From Acidobacteriota bacterium (lineage in GTDB: Bacteria; Acidobacteriota; Blastocatellia; Pyrinomonadales; Pyrinomonadaceae), in assembly GCA_019247455.1 (NCBI GenBank), contig JAFAOW010000247.1, positions 1 to 53,380 on the forward strand: DNA of 53,380 nt. Direction: 5' to 3'. Below the pieces are notes generated by a model. The model was not told where the DNA came from. It saw only the letters and a list, made by a program, of their open reading frames with translations, and did not search any database. The stretch's first letter is position 1. Each line of letters starts with the position of its first letter. The position numbers were made by a program, and so were the translations under genes. Positions 16,918-25,617 of this stretch are shown one piece after another.

Positions 16918-17583
16918 TTATGACCAGCCGTGTTTGCCGATCAAAGGGACGAAGGAACAGGGCCCGAAATTTTGCTGCGAGTAACCTGTCTTGCTGCGAA
17001 CTACGCGGTAAAGGTCCTGCTTCCTCTGGTCGGTGCCGATCGGAATGACAAGCCGGCCTCCGATCTTCAACTGTTCGACGAGCGGCAGCGGGACCTCCGG
17101 TCCGCCTGCCGCCACCAGCATCGCGTCGTAAGGCCGATATGTGTCCCAGCCGTCCGTTCCGTCGCCAGCTTTAAGCACGACATTGGTGAACCCTAGTGAA
17201 TTGATCTTTATCTCCACCTCAGCGGCGAGATTTGGAAGCCGCTCGATCGCGTATACACGCCGGGAAAGTGAAGCGAGTACGGCGGTTTGATATCCGGAAC
17301 CCGCACCGATCTCGAGCACCTTTTCGTCACCGTTCAGCTCCAAGAGTTCGGTCATTCGCGCCACAATGAACGGCTGGGAGATCGTCTGGCCGCTCGAAAT
17401 TGGCAGCGCGTTGTCGTTATATGCTTGTGACTTGATCGCTTCCGGAACGAATATGTGCCGGGGAAGCTTCAACATCGCCTCAAGAACTCGCTCGTCGTTG
17501 ATCTTGTAATGGTCTCGCAGGCGCTCGATCATCCGCATTCGCGGAATGGTCATTTCATCTGTAATGGGAGCCGCACCGTTCAT
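16918..17583 (-). CDS. pcm: Protein-L-isoaspartate O-methyltransferase
   Basis: A cytosolic SAM-dependent repair enzyme that methylates isoaspartyl residues in aged proteins. It is 221 residues. The N-terminal PCMT motif is RHIFVPEAIKSQAYNDNALP; the substrate-binding ISSGQTISQPFIVARM follows; SAM motif I is VLEIGAGSGYQTAVLA (about 89-104). Downstream are YAIERLPNLA and DGWDTYRPYDAMLVAAGG. Its ATG overlaps the surE stop by one base (TAATG), the classical surE-pcm pairing also seen in enterobacteria. Confidence 0.95.
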   Translation of the reverse strand: MNGAAPITDEMTIPRMRMIERLRDHYKINDERVLEAMLKLPRHIFVPEAIKSQAYNDNALPISSGQTISQPFIVARMTELLELNGDEKVLEIGAGSGYQTAVLASLSRRVYAIERLPNLAAEVEIKINSLGFTNVVLKAGDGTDGWDTYRPYDAMLVAAGGPEVPLPLVEQLKIGGRLVIPIGTDQRKQDLYRVVRSKTGYSQQNFGPCSFVPLIGKHGWS

Positions 17584-18341
17584 TAGAACTCCGTGTTCCA
17601 GTTCTCAAGCCGCTTGATGCCGCTGTGACTGGTAAGGTCGCTGCGCATTGGCGTTATCGACACGTAGCCTTCGTCCACGGCCTCGAAATCTGTGTTGCCC
17701 TCAGCCCGAAATCCTTCGCGAAGTTCTCCGATCCAGTAATACGGCTTTCCCCGCGGGTCCATATGCTCGCTGATAACCGGCCGTGCGTCTTTGAAACCTT
17801 GCTTGGTTACTCTAAACCCACGCGGAATACCCTTGGGAATATTCACGTTTAGCAAAGTCCAAACCGGAAGACCCTCTTCTAATGCCTTTCGCGTGACATC
17901 GACGACTACTTTTACGGATTCCGTAAAATCCTGATCGCGATATGAAGCGAGGCTAAAAGCTAGTCCTGGAACACCCAAGATGGTTGATTCGAGCGCTCCG
18001 GCCACGGTGCCGGAGTAAGTTGCATCGTCACCGAGATTAGCACCGTGATTGATTCCCGAGCAGCAGACCGCAGGCCGCGATTCCGGAGGTAAGATCTGAT
18101 TGAGTGCGAGCGTTACGCAGTCGGTTGGTGTCCCGTCAACGGCCCAATGCCGTTCATCGATCTGGCGGATCCGGAGCGGTCGCGACAATGTAAGACTGTG
18201 GGAAGCGCCGCTCTGTTCAGACTCGGGTGCCACCATATAGACGTCGCCGAGCGTGCTCAATCCCTCTTCCATCGCCCTGATACCGTCTGACAAATATCCG
18301 TCGTCGTTCGTGATAAGGATCGTTGGTCTGGTTGTGCTCAT
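17583..18341 (-). CDS. surE: 5'/3'-nucleotidase SurE
   Basis: A metal-dependent nucleoside monophosphate/polyphosphate phosphatase of 252 residues. Metal ligands are in ILITNDDGYLSDGI (Asp13, Asp14), GASHSLTLSRPL (Ser) and CCSGINHGANLGDDATYSGT (Asn). Also typical are VDGTPTDCVTLAL and the C-terminal TDFEAVDEGYVSITPM. No ribosome site is visible in front of the ATG; instead a long palindrome fills most of the 94-bp gap to rpsU. It is followed by pcm with a one-base overlap. Confidence 0.95.
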   Translation of the reverse strand: MSTTRPTILITNDDGYLSDGIRAMEEGLSTLGDVYMVAPESEQSGASHSLTLSRPLRIRQIDERHWAVDGTPTDCVTLALNQILPPESRPAVCCSGINHGANLGDDATYSGTVAGALESTILGVPGLAFSLASYRDQDFTESVKVVVDVTRKALEEGLPVWTLLNVNIPKGIPRGFRVTKQGFKDARPVISEHMDPRGKPYYWIGELREGFRAEGNTDFEAVDEGYVSITPMRSDLTSHSGIKRLENWNTEF

Positions 18342-18347
18342 AAAAAG

Positions 18348-18421
18348 TCAGAACCGGGAGCGGCAGCGACCGGGCTTCGGCGCGTTGATTAACGCCATAA
18401 CCAGATCGGTACCGCTCCCGG
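18348..18421. repeat. Long intergenic palindrome, REP-like
   Basis: The outer arms CCGGGAGCGG (18354-18363) and CCGCTCCCGG (18412-18421) are perfect reverse complements. They enclose an inner hairpin GCGTT-GATT-AACGC (18382-18395). The element starts with TCAGAACCG (18348-18356), a word shared with the palindrome at 34675-34701. On the minus strand the far end is followed by TTCTGACTTTTT, so it could also end rpsU transcripts. It looks like a dispersed palindromic repeat (REP type), but copy number cannot be counted from this window. Confidence 0.5.
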
Positions 18422-18435
18422 CCCTTGTCTAAGTC

Positions 18436-18693
18436 CTATCGATTCTGCGAAGGCGCCGGCCCCGGACGCTGTCCGCCCTGACCCTGCCCAGCGCCCATTG
18501 GACGCTGCGAGCGAAAACGCCTGCGGTTACGCTTGCGCGCATTCGCCGATTTCAACTTCGCCTTTTGGCCGGGAGGAATAAAATGGGCGTGTTTCTTGAG
18601 ATCTTTGATGATCTCTTCGCTGATCACCTTCCGCTTGAAGCGGCGAAGCGCGGACTCGATCGATTCATTCGAGTTAATTGTAATAAAAGCCAT
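18436..18693 (-). CDS. rpsU: 30S ribosomal protein S21 (bS21) with extended C-terminus
   Basis: A small subunit ribosomal protein that sits near the 3' end of 16S rRNA. The core MAFITINSNESIESALRRF through KLKSANARKRNRRRF is standard bS21 (about 58 residues). A 25-residue Gln/Gly/Pro-rich basic tail (containing GAGQGQGGQRPGPAP) follows and is not part of the usual fold. The ribosome site at 18703-18711 is AGGAGGTGA on the minus strand, a nine-base match to the anti-Shine-Dalgarno sequence and the strongest I noticed in the window. Gene order rpsU-surE-pcm runs on the minus strand. Confidence 0.93.
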   Translation of the reverse strand: MAFITINSNESIESALRRFKRKVISEEIIKDLKKHAHFIPPGQKAKLKSANARKRNRRRFRSQRPMGAGQGQGGQRPGPAPSQNR

Positions 18694-18778
18694 TTTCTTT
18701 TCTCACCTCCTCTCGGCTGAATATTCTCCCCTAAGGGCAAACAACTATTAGACACTTTTGGCCGCAGAATCGCAAGAT

Positions 18779-19522
18779 TCACTCGGCCGGTTTGATCAAG
18801 ATAGGTCTGCTTGGCGCGGCATCCAATTCAAACGGCGCGATTTGCAGGTTCAACAAATACTCTCCGTCCTCTATCTCATTAGGAACATAAATGAGCTCGG
18901 TGATAGTGCTGTTTATACGGGTATTAGCGTTTGTTTCGGGGCTGCCAGGCTCGACATTCCAAAAGATGCGATGGTTCTTGAGCTTGCCCTCGTCGTACAG
19001 CCGGTCGATCGATGGCATATCTACCAACAGATGCTTGAACCCGAACTTGACAATGAACTCCATGCCCTCGGTCGTAAAATATGCAGGAATATTATTCTTG
19101 TCATAGCTCGTCGACAATTTTGACTCGTCATTCGGCAGCGTCCGTACGATCAACGCCGTGTTCGTGGCAGTGTCCGTAGTCCGCACGTCAGTGAGGGCCA
19201 GCCTGTCTTTGATGGTCAAGACACTTATCACTCGATCTCCCGCCAATAATTCCGGCTCGACCGTAACCAACACGGCCGGCAGGATCACATCCCTTAAACA
19301 CTCGCGTACCGACATGCGCTCATGCGTGATGTGCCCAACGCACTCAGTATGTGTCCCATGGCAATGCGGCACGAACGTTATCTCATCAAAATTAACGCTC
19401 GATCCCTTCCGAGTATCGCCGAGCGACCTTGCACGTGGAACATCTACGCCAAATGCGTTTACCTGCGGTTTGTGAAATTGTACAGGGATCGAGAGATCGG
19501 CGATCACGCTAAAAGAATTCAT
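18779..19522 (-). CDS. Cyclase-family metal hydrolase, putative kynurenine formamidase
   Basis: A 247-residue member of the cyclase/KynB superfamily (PF04199). The metal-binding signature H-x-G-T-H-x-E is seen in PHCHGTHTECVGH (about residues 53-65), matching the H-G-T-H-x-D/E of bacterial formamidases. The later part shows YFTTEGMEFIVKFGFKHLLVDMPSIDR, where LLVDMPSIDR is the second family motif. Kynurenine formamidase hydrolyses N-formylkynurenine to kynurenine plus formate. The substrate is inferred from the neighbours: it is the last gene of a minus-strand run with kynurenine monooxygenase (33 bp upstream), formate dehydrogenase and kynureninase. It is only distantly like classical KynB, so other cyclic amide substrates remain possible. 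Confidence 0.75.
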   Translation of the reverse strand: MNSFSVIADLSIPVQFHKPQVNAFGVDVPRARSLGDTRKGSSVNFDEITFVPHCHGTHTECVGHITHERMSVRECLRDVILPAVLVTVEPELLAGDRVISVLTIKDRLALTDVRTTDTATNTALIVRTLPNDESKLSTSYDKNNIPAYFTTEGMEFIVKFGFKHLLVDMPSIDRLYDEGKLKNHRIFWNVEPGSPETNANTRINSTITELIYVPNEIEDGEYLLNLQIAPFELDAAPSRPILIKPAE

Positions 19523-19555
19523 AAGACTAATCAGTAATTACTAATTCAAAAATTA

Positions 19556-20962
19556 TTAATTAGCTCGGCGAACGCTTTCGATCACATGATCGAGATCGAG
19601 ATCGTTCGCGCTGCTGATCTCCGAGCAGATCTTCATCAAGTGCTGATCCTGAGCGTTCCCTCGGGCTTTTGCCTCCGCATACGGCATATCTTCTCGAAAT
19701 GTCACCATCGAATACTTCGAGAAATAGTCTGGATAAGTCTGCTCAAGTTTCGTTTCGAGCTCGCGTTTACGCTGAAATACCGGGTCAGCGACCGCGTCCC
19801 TCATTTCGTAGAAGTTCTCCTCGGCCATGTCGCAGATCGCATCCGCGTTCGGTTTTCGCTGTTCTTCAAAATCTGCAAACGTTGTCTGCCAGTCAGGGCC
19901 GTTTTCATCGATCAGCGAGGCCAGCACCCTTACATCCTCAAACGCACAATTCATACCCTGGCCGTAAAAAGGCACCATCGCATGAGCAGCGTCTCCAAGG
20001 AGCAGGGCCTTGCCATTGACATTCCACGGGCTGCATTTGATCGTACCCAGATTTCCAGTTGGATTATGAAAGAAATCCTCGACAAGAGTTGGCATTAACG
20101 GAACCGCGTCCGGAAATTCCTTTTCAAAAAACGCAAGCACCGAAGCGTCATCGGTCAATTGATCGAATGCAGCGGTCGAGGCAGAAACACGGCCTGTAGG
20201 GCGTGTGCACTGAGATGACTCGCCTTCTCGTGGGGCACCCTCGTTACCGCTCAGATTCTCGCCCTTATGTGCCAAGAACAACGTACACGTAAAGCTCCCG
20301 TCAAAATTCGGTAACGCGATCATCATAAATCGGTGTCGCGGCCAAATATGCAGTGCGTTCTTTTCGAGTTGATGGTCGCCGGCACGCGGGGGAATGTGCA
20401 GCTCTTTATAACCGTGCTCTAGAAAGATGCTGGATTCGATGAAGTTAGGCATTTGCTCTTTCATCGACTGCCGAACTGCCGAACCAGCACCGTCGGTTGC
20501 GATCGTTGTGTCATTGGTGACGATAGTTCCACTGTCAAAGCGAGCCTCGCCTGAGCCGCAATCAAAATCAGCACAGCGCATATTAAAGTGAAATCTAGCT
20601 CCGGGATATTTCTCAGCCTCATTTAGCAGAGCAATATTCAGCCCGGCGCGCGACACGGAATTTATGTACTCGCCTTTTCGTCCACTGTAGGGAAGCAGCT
20701 TGGTATCGCCCGTGGGCGCATGGACCATCCGGCCATACATCGGAACGGCTTCCGCAAGCATATACTCATCCATTCCCACTTGTCTGAGTGCCGTGATGCC
20801 GCGATCGGATAGTGCGAGATTTATCGAACGCCCTGCATCGACTTGCTCAAGCCGCATTTCACCGCGGGCTTCATACACGTCAACTTCGATCCCGCGCTTT
20901 GCGAGATAGATCGCAAGAAGCGACCCCGCCAAACCGGCACCGATGATGGTCACTCGTGGCAT
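19556..20962 (-). CDS. kmo: Kynurenine 3-monooxygenase
   Basis: An FAD/NADPH aromatic hydroxylase converting L-kynurenine to 3-hydroxykynurenine. It is 468 residues, matching the family. The Rossmann FAD motif is TIIGAGLAGSLLAIYLAKRG (residues 5-24). Kmo-specific stretches include SINLALSDRG, MYGRMVHAP, LPYSGRKGEYINSVSR and the second FAD motif LLLGDAAHAMVPFYGQGMNCAFEDV. A C-terminal helix such as that anchoring eukaryotic KMO is not obvious. It starts 43 bp after the formate dehydrogenase gene in the same orientation. Confidence 0.95.
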   Translation of the reverse strand: MPRVTIIGAGLAGSLLAIYLAKRGIEVDVYEARGEMRLEQVDAGRSINLALSDRGITALRQVGMDEYMLAEAVPMYGRMVHAPTGDTKLLPYSGRKGEYINSVSRAGLNIALLNEAEKYPGARFHFNMRCADFDCGSGEARFDSGTIVTNDTTIATDGAGSAVRQSMKEQMPNFIESSIFLEHGYKELHIPPRAGDHQLEKNALHIWPRHRFMMIALPNFDGSFTCTLFLAHKGENLSGNEGAPREGESSQCTRPTGRVSASTAAFDQLTDDASVLAFFEKEFPDAVPLMPTLVEDFFHNPTGNLGTIKCSPWNVNGKALLLGDAAHAMVPFYGQGMNCAFEDVRVLASLIDENGPDWQTTFADFEEQRKPNADAICDMAEENFYEMRDAVADPVFQRKRELETKLEQTYPDYFSKYSMVTFREDMPYAEAKARGNAQDQHLMKICSEISSANDLDLDHVIESVRRAN

Positions 20963-21005
20963 AAAGACACGACAATTTCACCACACGCTGACTTGAAAAT
21001 CGAAA

Positions 21006-23678
21006 TTAACCTGCGAGCTTTTCGACACGCACGGCGGTCACTTTGAATTCCGGCGCCTGTGTGAAGCGGTCGCGGTGCTCACTTGTCGCATAATTAAGAA
21101 AAACTCGCGGATCATGGAATGTAGCGAATACCTGTCCAGGCTGCATCTGGCGGCTAATTTCTATCGGCAGAAGCGCCTCGCCGTAGCGACTGACCAAACG
21201 GATCTTTTCACCGTTTGCAACCCCGAGCGTTACCGCGTCGGCAGGCGACATGGTCAGTAGATCGGTGGGCCGAAGTTCTGTGTTCGGCGTCCGCATCGTC
21301 ATCGTTCCGGCATTGAACTGCGTGAGCGTTCGCCCCGTTGTCATCAGAAGGGGGAATTGAGCTGAAACCGTTTCCTTCGTCGGGCGATACTTGATCCGTT
21401 TCAGCGCAGCGGTCTTTCGTCCTGAGAATTCTTTCGCGTGAAGAATTGTCGTCCCGGGATGGTCTTCACTGTGACAGGGCCACTGAAGGCCGCTTTTGTC
21501 GATGCGGTCGTAAGTGATCCCATATCCCGCGGGCCAAACTCGTCGAATTTCTTCCCAGACGTCCTGAGGAGACTCGAACGCAAAATCTTTCCCCTTGCCC
21601 ATTGCCGCCGCCATTGTGCAGATGATCTCCCGATCCGAACGGGCATCGCCACGTGGAGATACGGCTCTTCGTACCCGCTGCACACGCCGCTCGGAGCTCA
21701 TAAAGGTACCGTCCTTTTCGTACGAGGAAACGGCGGGTAGAAAGACATTTGCGAATTTTTTAGCCGTCTCGTTGAAAAACAGGTCTTGCACAATGCACAG
21801 GTCAAGGTCGTCGAGCGATGCCGCGGTCGCATGAGCGTTCGCGTTCGAAAGAAATACGTCATACCCGATCGTCCACAGAGCTTTCAGCTTACCGCTTCGC
21901 GCGGCGTCCATCATTTGCAGCTGATTTAGCCCACCTTTCTCAGGAATGTGCGTTCCCCAAACATCCTCAAAGAGGCCGCGCACAGACTCGATGGATGCGG
22001 AGCCCGTGAGGATCCCCGGATCACATCCCATATGCGCTGAGCCCTGTACGTTGTTCTGCCCACGCAAAGGATTGACTCCGGCCCCCGGAACGCCGATGTT
22101 GCCGGTAAGCAGGGCGAGATTTACGATCGTCATCACACCTTCAGTCCCCTGAAAGTGCTCTGTTATTCCCAGGCCGTGAAACAGCATTGCCGGCTTCGCC
22201 GTTGCGTAGATCCGCGCGGCCCTGCGGATCAGCTCTGGATCCACTCCGCACTCGTTAGCAACCTTCTCCGGCGTGTAATCGGCAGCGAACTTTCGAAACT
22301 CTTCAAATTCATCTACCCGATGCCGAATAAAGTTTTGGTCCGTCAAGCCCTCATCGATGATCGCGTATGCCAGGGAGTTGAATAACGGCACATTGGTCCC
22401 CGGCCGCAACTGCAAATGAATATCCGCATATTTCGTTAGCTCAGTTCTTCGTGGGTCGATGACGATCAGATGAGCGCCGTTAATAACGGCCTTCTTAATG
22501 CGAGCGCCTGGTATTGGATGGTTTTCAGTCGTATTCGTTCCGCAGAGCACTATTGTCTTTGCGAGTTCAATATCGTCGAACGAATTGGTCGCCGCTCCAG
22601 TGCCGATCATCATTTTCATCGCAGCGGCGGTGGGCGTATGACAGACTCGGGCGCAGCAGTCCACGTTGTTTGTGCCGACGACTACGCGCGCGAACTTTTG
22701 CGCAAGGTAGTTCTCTTCGTTTGTCGCGCGGGCGGAGCCCAGCACGGCTACTGCGTCGGGGCCGTGTTCCTCGATCGTAGAGGTGAACTTCTCCGCGCAG
22801 AACTGAATGGCCTCATTCCAAGAAACTGATCTCCATTCGCCGTTCTGACAGATCATCGGCGTTGTTACGCGGTCCGGGGCGTCGACAAAATCGAAGGAGT
22901 ACCGGCCCTTTACACAAAGATGGCCCTTATTGACAGGGGAATCTTTCGCGGGCTTTATCTGCACGATCTTGTCATTGAGAACGCCTACATCCATTTCGCA
23001 GCCCGTACCGCAGTAAGGACAGGTGGTCCGCGTCCACGATGTGGGTGCTCCGTATTTCAGGATCGATTTGTCTTCAAGTGCGCCGGTAGGACAAACATCG
23101 GCGCACGCTCCGCATGACACACACGAGCTTTCGCCAAATGCGCCGTAAGAGTCCGGAACAAGCGCCATGTTCTCGCCTCGACCGGCAACCTGCCAAACAA
23201 ATTGCCCCTGCAGTTCATCGCAGATCCGCGAACATGCGAAACACTTAATGCACCGGGACATATCGACCCGAATGTACGTGTGCGAGTCGTCGGTCCTGCC
23301 CGGCTGGAATTGCGAAAAATCCGCGTCAGTCAGTCCATGATCCGTCGCGAGCCTGTGGAGAGGAACTTCGGGGTATGCATTGAATGCTTCAGCCGGATAG
23401 TCCTTAGCGAGCATTCGTAGGTTCCAGCGGCGCGAGTTCTCGCCCTCCTCAGACTCGGTCTCTACAACCATGCCCTCGGTGATCACAGTCGCGCATGAGG
23501 CAGCTTCTCGGCCGCCATCGTGAATGTGCACGAGGCACATTCGGCACGCGCCTGCCGGTTCAATTCTGTCATCGTGACAGAGTGTAGGGATGTCGATCCC
23601 TATAGAACGCGCGGCGGCCAGAATGGTGGCGCCATCCTGAAATTCGCAAGTTTTTCCGTTGATTGTTGCCCGGACCAT
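21006..23678 (-). CDS. Formate dehydrogenase catalytic subunit, Mo/W-bis-MGD, NuoG-like N-terminus
   Basis: Oxidises formate to CO2. It has 890 residues. An N-terminal 2Fe-2S domain (IPTLCHDDRIEPAGACRMCLV) is followed by a NuoG-type His/Cys region, then two ferredoxin 4Fe-4S motifs (CIKCFACSRICDELQ, CVSCGACADVCPTGAL), the molybdopterin-domain 4Fe-4S motif (CPYCGTGCEMDV ... GHLCVKGRY), and the catalytic domain. Cys346-His347 in NVDCCARVCHTPTA is the metal ligand pair, so it is a cysteine (not selenocysteine) enzyme. The C-terminal dinucleotide-binding domain has LLMTTGRTLTQFNAGTM. This layout matches soluble FdhF/YrhE-type enzymes; no partner diaphorase gene is adjacent. It lies inside the kynurenine cluster, 21 bp after kynU and 43 bp before kmo. 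Confidence 0.93.
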   Translation of the reverse strand: MVRATINGKTCEFQDGATILAAARSIGIDIPTLCHDDRIEPAGACRMCLVHIHDGGREAASCATVITEGMVVETESEEGENSRRWNLRMLAKDYPAEAFNAYPEVPLHRLATDHGLTDADFSQFQPGRTDDSHTYIRVDMSRCIKCFACSRICDELQGQFVWQVAGRGENMALVPDSYGAFGESSCVSCGACADVCPTGALEDKSILKYGAPTSWTRTTCPYCGTGCEMDVGVLNDKIVQIKPAKDSPVNKGHLCVKGRYSFDFVDAPDRVTTPMICQNGEWRSVSWNEAIQFCAEKFTSTIEEHGPDAVAVLGSARATNEENYLAQKFARVVVGTNNVDCCARVCHTPTAAAMKMMIGTGAATNSFDDIELAKTIVLCGTNTTENHPIPGARIKKAVINGAHLIVIDPRRTELTKYADIHLQLRPGTNVPLFNSLAYAIIDEGLTDQNFIRHRVDEFEEFRKFAADYTPEKVANECGVDPELIRRAARIYATAKPAMLFHGLGITEHFQGTEGVMTIVNLALLTGNIGVPGAGVNPLRGQNNVQGSAHMGCDPGILTGSASIESVRGLFEDVWGTHIPEKGGLNQLQMMDAARSGKLKALWTIGYDVFLSNANAHATAASLDDLDLCIVQDLFFNETAKKFANVFLPAVSSYEKDGTFMSSERRVQRVRRAVSPRGDARSDREIICTMAAAMGKGKDFAFESPQDVWEEIRRVWPAGYGITYDRIDKSGLQWPCHSEDHPGTTILHAKEFSGRKTAALKRIKYRPTKETVSAQFPLLMTTGRTLTQFNAGTMTMRTPNTELRPTDLLTMSPADAVTLGVANGEKIRLVSRYGEALLPIEISRQMQPGQVFATFHDPRVFLNYATSEHRDRFTQAPEFKVTAVRVEKLAG

Positions 23679-23699
23679 TTTTGTTTGTCCGGGTGCTTA

Positions 23700-24977
23700 T
23701 TAGCCCAGACTTTCTTTTAGAACATCAACAAAACGCCCTACGTCCCGAAATGAGTTATAAAGAGGAACAGGGGCGGCCCTTATAACATCCGGTTCCCGCC
23801 AGTCGGCGTATACACCCCGGGTCACGATCCGTTCATGCAGAGAACGGTCGCCATTTCTCACGCGGATGGATAATTGACACCCGCGTTGTGACGGGTCACG
23901 CGGCGTAATGATGGAGATCCGGTCATCAGCCAATTCATTGATCAGCTGTTCAAGGTAACCGGTCAACCGTCTCGACTTAGCGACCAAAGCCGTCATTCCG
24001 GCCTCTTCAAATATCTCAAGCGACGCCCGCAGCGCCGCCATCTGCAGGATCGGCGGATTCGATATCTGCCAGCCTTCGGCTCCGGTGAGGGGCCTGAACT
24101 CCGGGCCCATCAAGAACCTCGTGGCTTTATCGTGTCCCCACCAGCCCGCAAACCTAGGCATATTTTGGCAATCAGCGTGCCTTTCGTGGACGAACGCTCC
24201 AGCCACCGCACCCGGCCCCCCATTCAGGTATTTGTAGGAACACCAGACGGCGAAATCAACGTCCCAATCGTGCATTCGCAGTTCAAGGTTACCTGCGGCG
24301 TGCGCCAGGTCGAATCCTGCGACCGCACCTATCTTGTGAGCAGCGGCGGTAATTTCACGCATTTCAAAGGCTTGTCCCGTGTAATAGTTCACACCGCCCA
24401 GAAGCACGGTCGCAACCGAACTACCCTCGCTCTCGACACGACCGACGATATCCTCAGTGCGAAGCGTCGATTCACCTTCCCGCGGAGCGAGCTCGACGAG
24501 AGAGATCTCAGGATCAAACCCGTGGAATTTGATCTGCGACTCCACGGCATATCGGTCCGATGGGAAAGCCCCTTTCTCAATGATGATCTTGTGTCGCCGG
24601 TCTGTAGGCCGGTAGAAGGATACCAGCATCAAGTGCAGGTTAACGGTGAGCGAATTCATTACGACCGTCTCGCTCGGCTCTGCCCCAACTATCCGAGCCA
24701 TCTGCTCGGTTAGAAACTCGTGATAAGGAAGCCACGGGTGCCTTGCATTAACGTGGGCATCAACCGCCAATTTTGCCCACTCTTCGAGTTCTTCATCGAC
24801 GTAACCCCTTGCCGTTTTCGGCATCAATCCAAGCGAATTCCCTGTGAAATAGATGGGTTCAGCTCCGTCCTTCGTTTCAGGGAAATGGAATCGCTCGCGA
24901 AAGCCGCGAATATTATCATTTGCATCCATTTCTTCGGCGCTCATTGGCGCCGTTGCCGCGTCATTCATCATCTTCAT
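23700..24977 (-). CDS. kynU: Kynureninase
   Basis: A PLP enzyme that cleaves kynurenine or 3-hydroxykynurenine to anthranilate or 3-hydroxyanthranilate plus alanine. It is 425 residues, the usual length. Motifs are YFTGNSLGLMPKTA at the N-terminus, VVMNSLTVNLHLMLVSFYRP, LGGVNYYTGQAFEM, AGFDLAHAAGNLEL with the PLP-binding aspartate, and the Schiff-base lysine in CSYKYLNGGPGAVAG. The C-terminal part contains RGCQLSIRV. The ATG at 24977 overlaps the upstream toxin gene by 17 bp; a second in-frame ATG pair at 24968-24971 would reduce the overlap. Following genes are formate dehydrogenase and kmo. Confidence 0.96.
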   Translation of the reverse strand: MKMMNDAATAPMSAEEMDANDNIRGFRERFHFPETKDGAEPIYFTGNSLGLMPKTARGYVDEELEEWAKLAVDAHVNARHPWLPYHEFLTEQMARIVGAEPSETVVMNSLTVNLHLMLVSFYRPTDRRHKIIIEKGAFPSDRYAVESQIKFHGFDPEISLVELAPREGESTLRTEDIVGRVESEGSSVATVLLGGVNYYTGQAFEMREITAAAHKIGAVAGFDLAHAAGNLELRMHDWDVDFAVWCSYKYLNGGPGAVAGAFVHERHADCQNMPRFAGWWGHDKATRFLMGPEFRPLTGAEGWQISNPPILQMAALRASLEIFEEAGMTALVAKSRRLTGYLEQLINELADDRISIITPRDPSQRGCQLSIRVRNGDRSLHERIVTRGVYADWREPDVIRAAPVPLYNSFRDVGRFVDVLKESLG

Positions 24978-25371
24978 CCAGCCAAAGGGCGATCAGATCA
25001 ACATCATACTTCTCAAGGATCGGATCAGCCGTCATTAGTCTAAGGCCGTTTGATCTGGCCTGAGCTATCAGCAATCGATCGAATGGGTCCTTGTGGTGAA
25101 AGGGCAGATCGGCAACCTCAAACGCATCCTGCAGGGTCAGAGCCAGCTGAGAGATGCCAGAAGTCGATATCGCATTCCTCACAACTTGAGCCGGATGCTC
25201 AGGCAGCTCAAGCCGGCCCTTGGACCATTTGATCGCGATCTCCCAAGCACTTGCTACCGAAAGGAAGATCGGAGTTTCCGCGTCATCAAGCAGTTCCAAG
25301 GCTCCCTTCGTAAGTCGCTTGCCGACCCCGGCCCCCCATAGGAAAACATGTGTGTCGATCAAAATGCTCAC
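24961..25371 (-). CDS. vapC: PIN-domain toxin, VapC family
   Basis: A 136-residue PIN-fold RNase, the toxin of a type II toxin-antitoxin pair. Acidic active-site residues are Asp6 (ILIDTHVFLW), Glu44 (SAWEIAIK), Asp95/Asp98 (HKDPFDRLLIAQA) and Asp116 (MTADPIL). The sequence belongs to the VapC subgroup with the T-H-x-x-x-W motif usually paired with Phd/YefM-like antitoxins. Its start overlaps the antitoxin stop (ATGA type) and its end overlaps kynU by 17 bp. An intact active site suggests a working toxin. Confidence 0.92.
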   Translation of the reverse strand: MSILIDTHVFLWGAGVGKRLTKGALELLDDAETPIFLSVASAWEIAIKWSKGRLELPEHPAQVVRNAISTSGISQLALTLQDAFEVADLPFHHKDPFDRLLIAQARSNGLRLMTADPILEKYDVDLIALWLDEDDE

Positions 25372-25586
25372 ATGTACTCCTCAAATTCCTCGAGCGGGTC
25401 GTCAAAGTCGTCATGGATCCTGATCTGTCCCTCATACATCCCGATCCAGCCTCTTCTTTTCTTTTTGATCGGCGTCAATCTCACCGTTTCCAGCCCATTT
25501 CGAGTAATAACTACCTCTTCGCCCTCCAGCGCTTTATTGATCATTTGACTCAGCTTGGACTTCGCCTCGTAAACACTTACCTTCAT
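25368..25586 (-). CDS. Type II antitoxin, Phd/YefM family
   Basis: A 72-residue antitoxin overlapping the vapC start by 4 bases. The N-terminal DNA-binding fold is recognisable as VSVYEAKSKLSQMINKALEG followed by EEVVITRNGLETVRLTPI. The C-terminus is acidic (DDFDDPLEEFEEYM), suited to bind the PIN toxin. Antitoxins of this family repress their own promoter; the AT-rich stretch CTAGTCAGACTAGCTAGTC at about 25600-25619, directly upstream, contains CTAG-based symmetry and may be the operator. Confidence 0.9.
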   Translation of the reverse strand: MKVSVYEAKSKLSQMINKALEGEEVVITRNGLETVRLTPIKKKRRGWIGMYEGQIRIHDDFDDPLEEFEEYM

Positions 25587-25617
25587 GGCCCTATTCTTAT
25601 CTAGTCAGACTAGCTAG

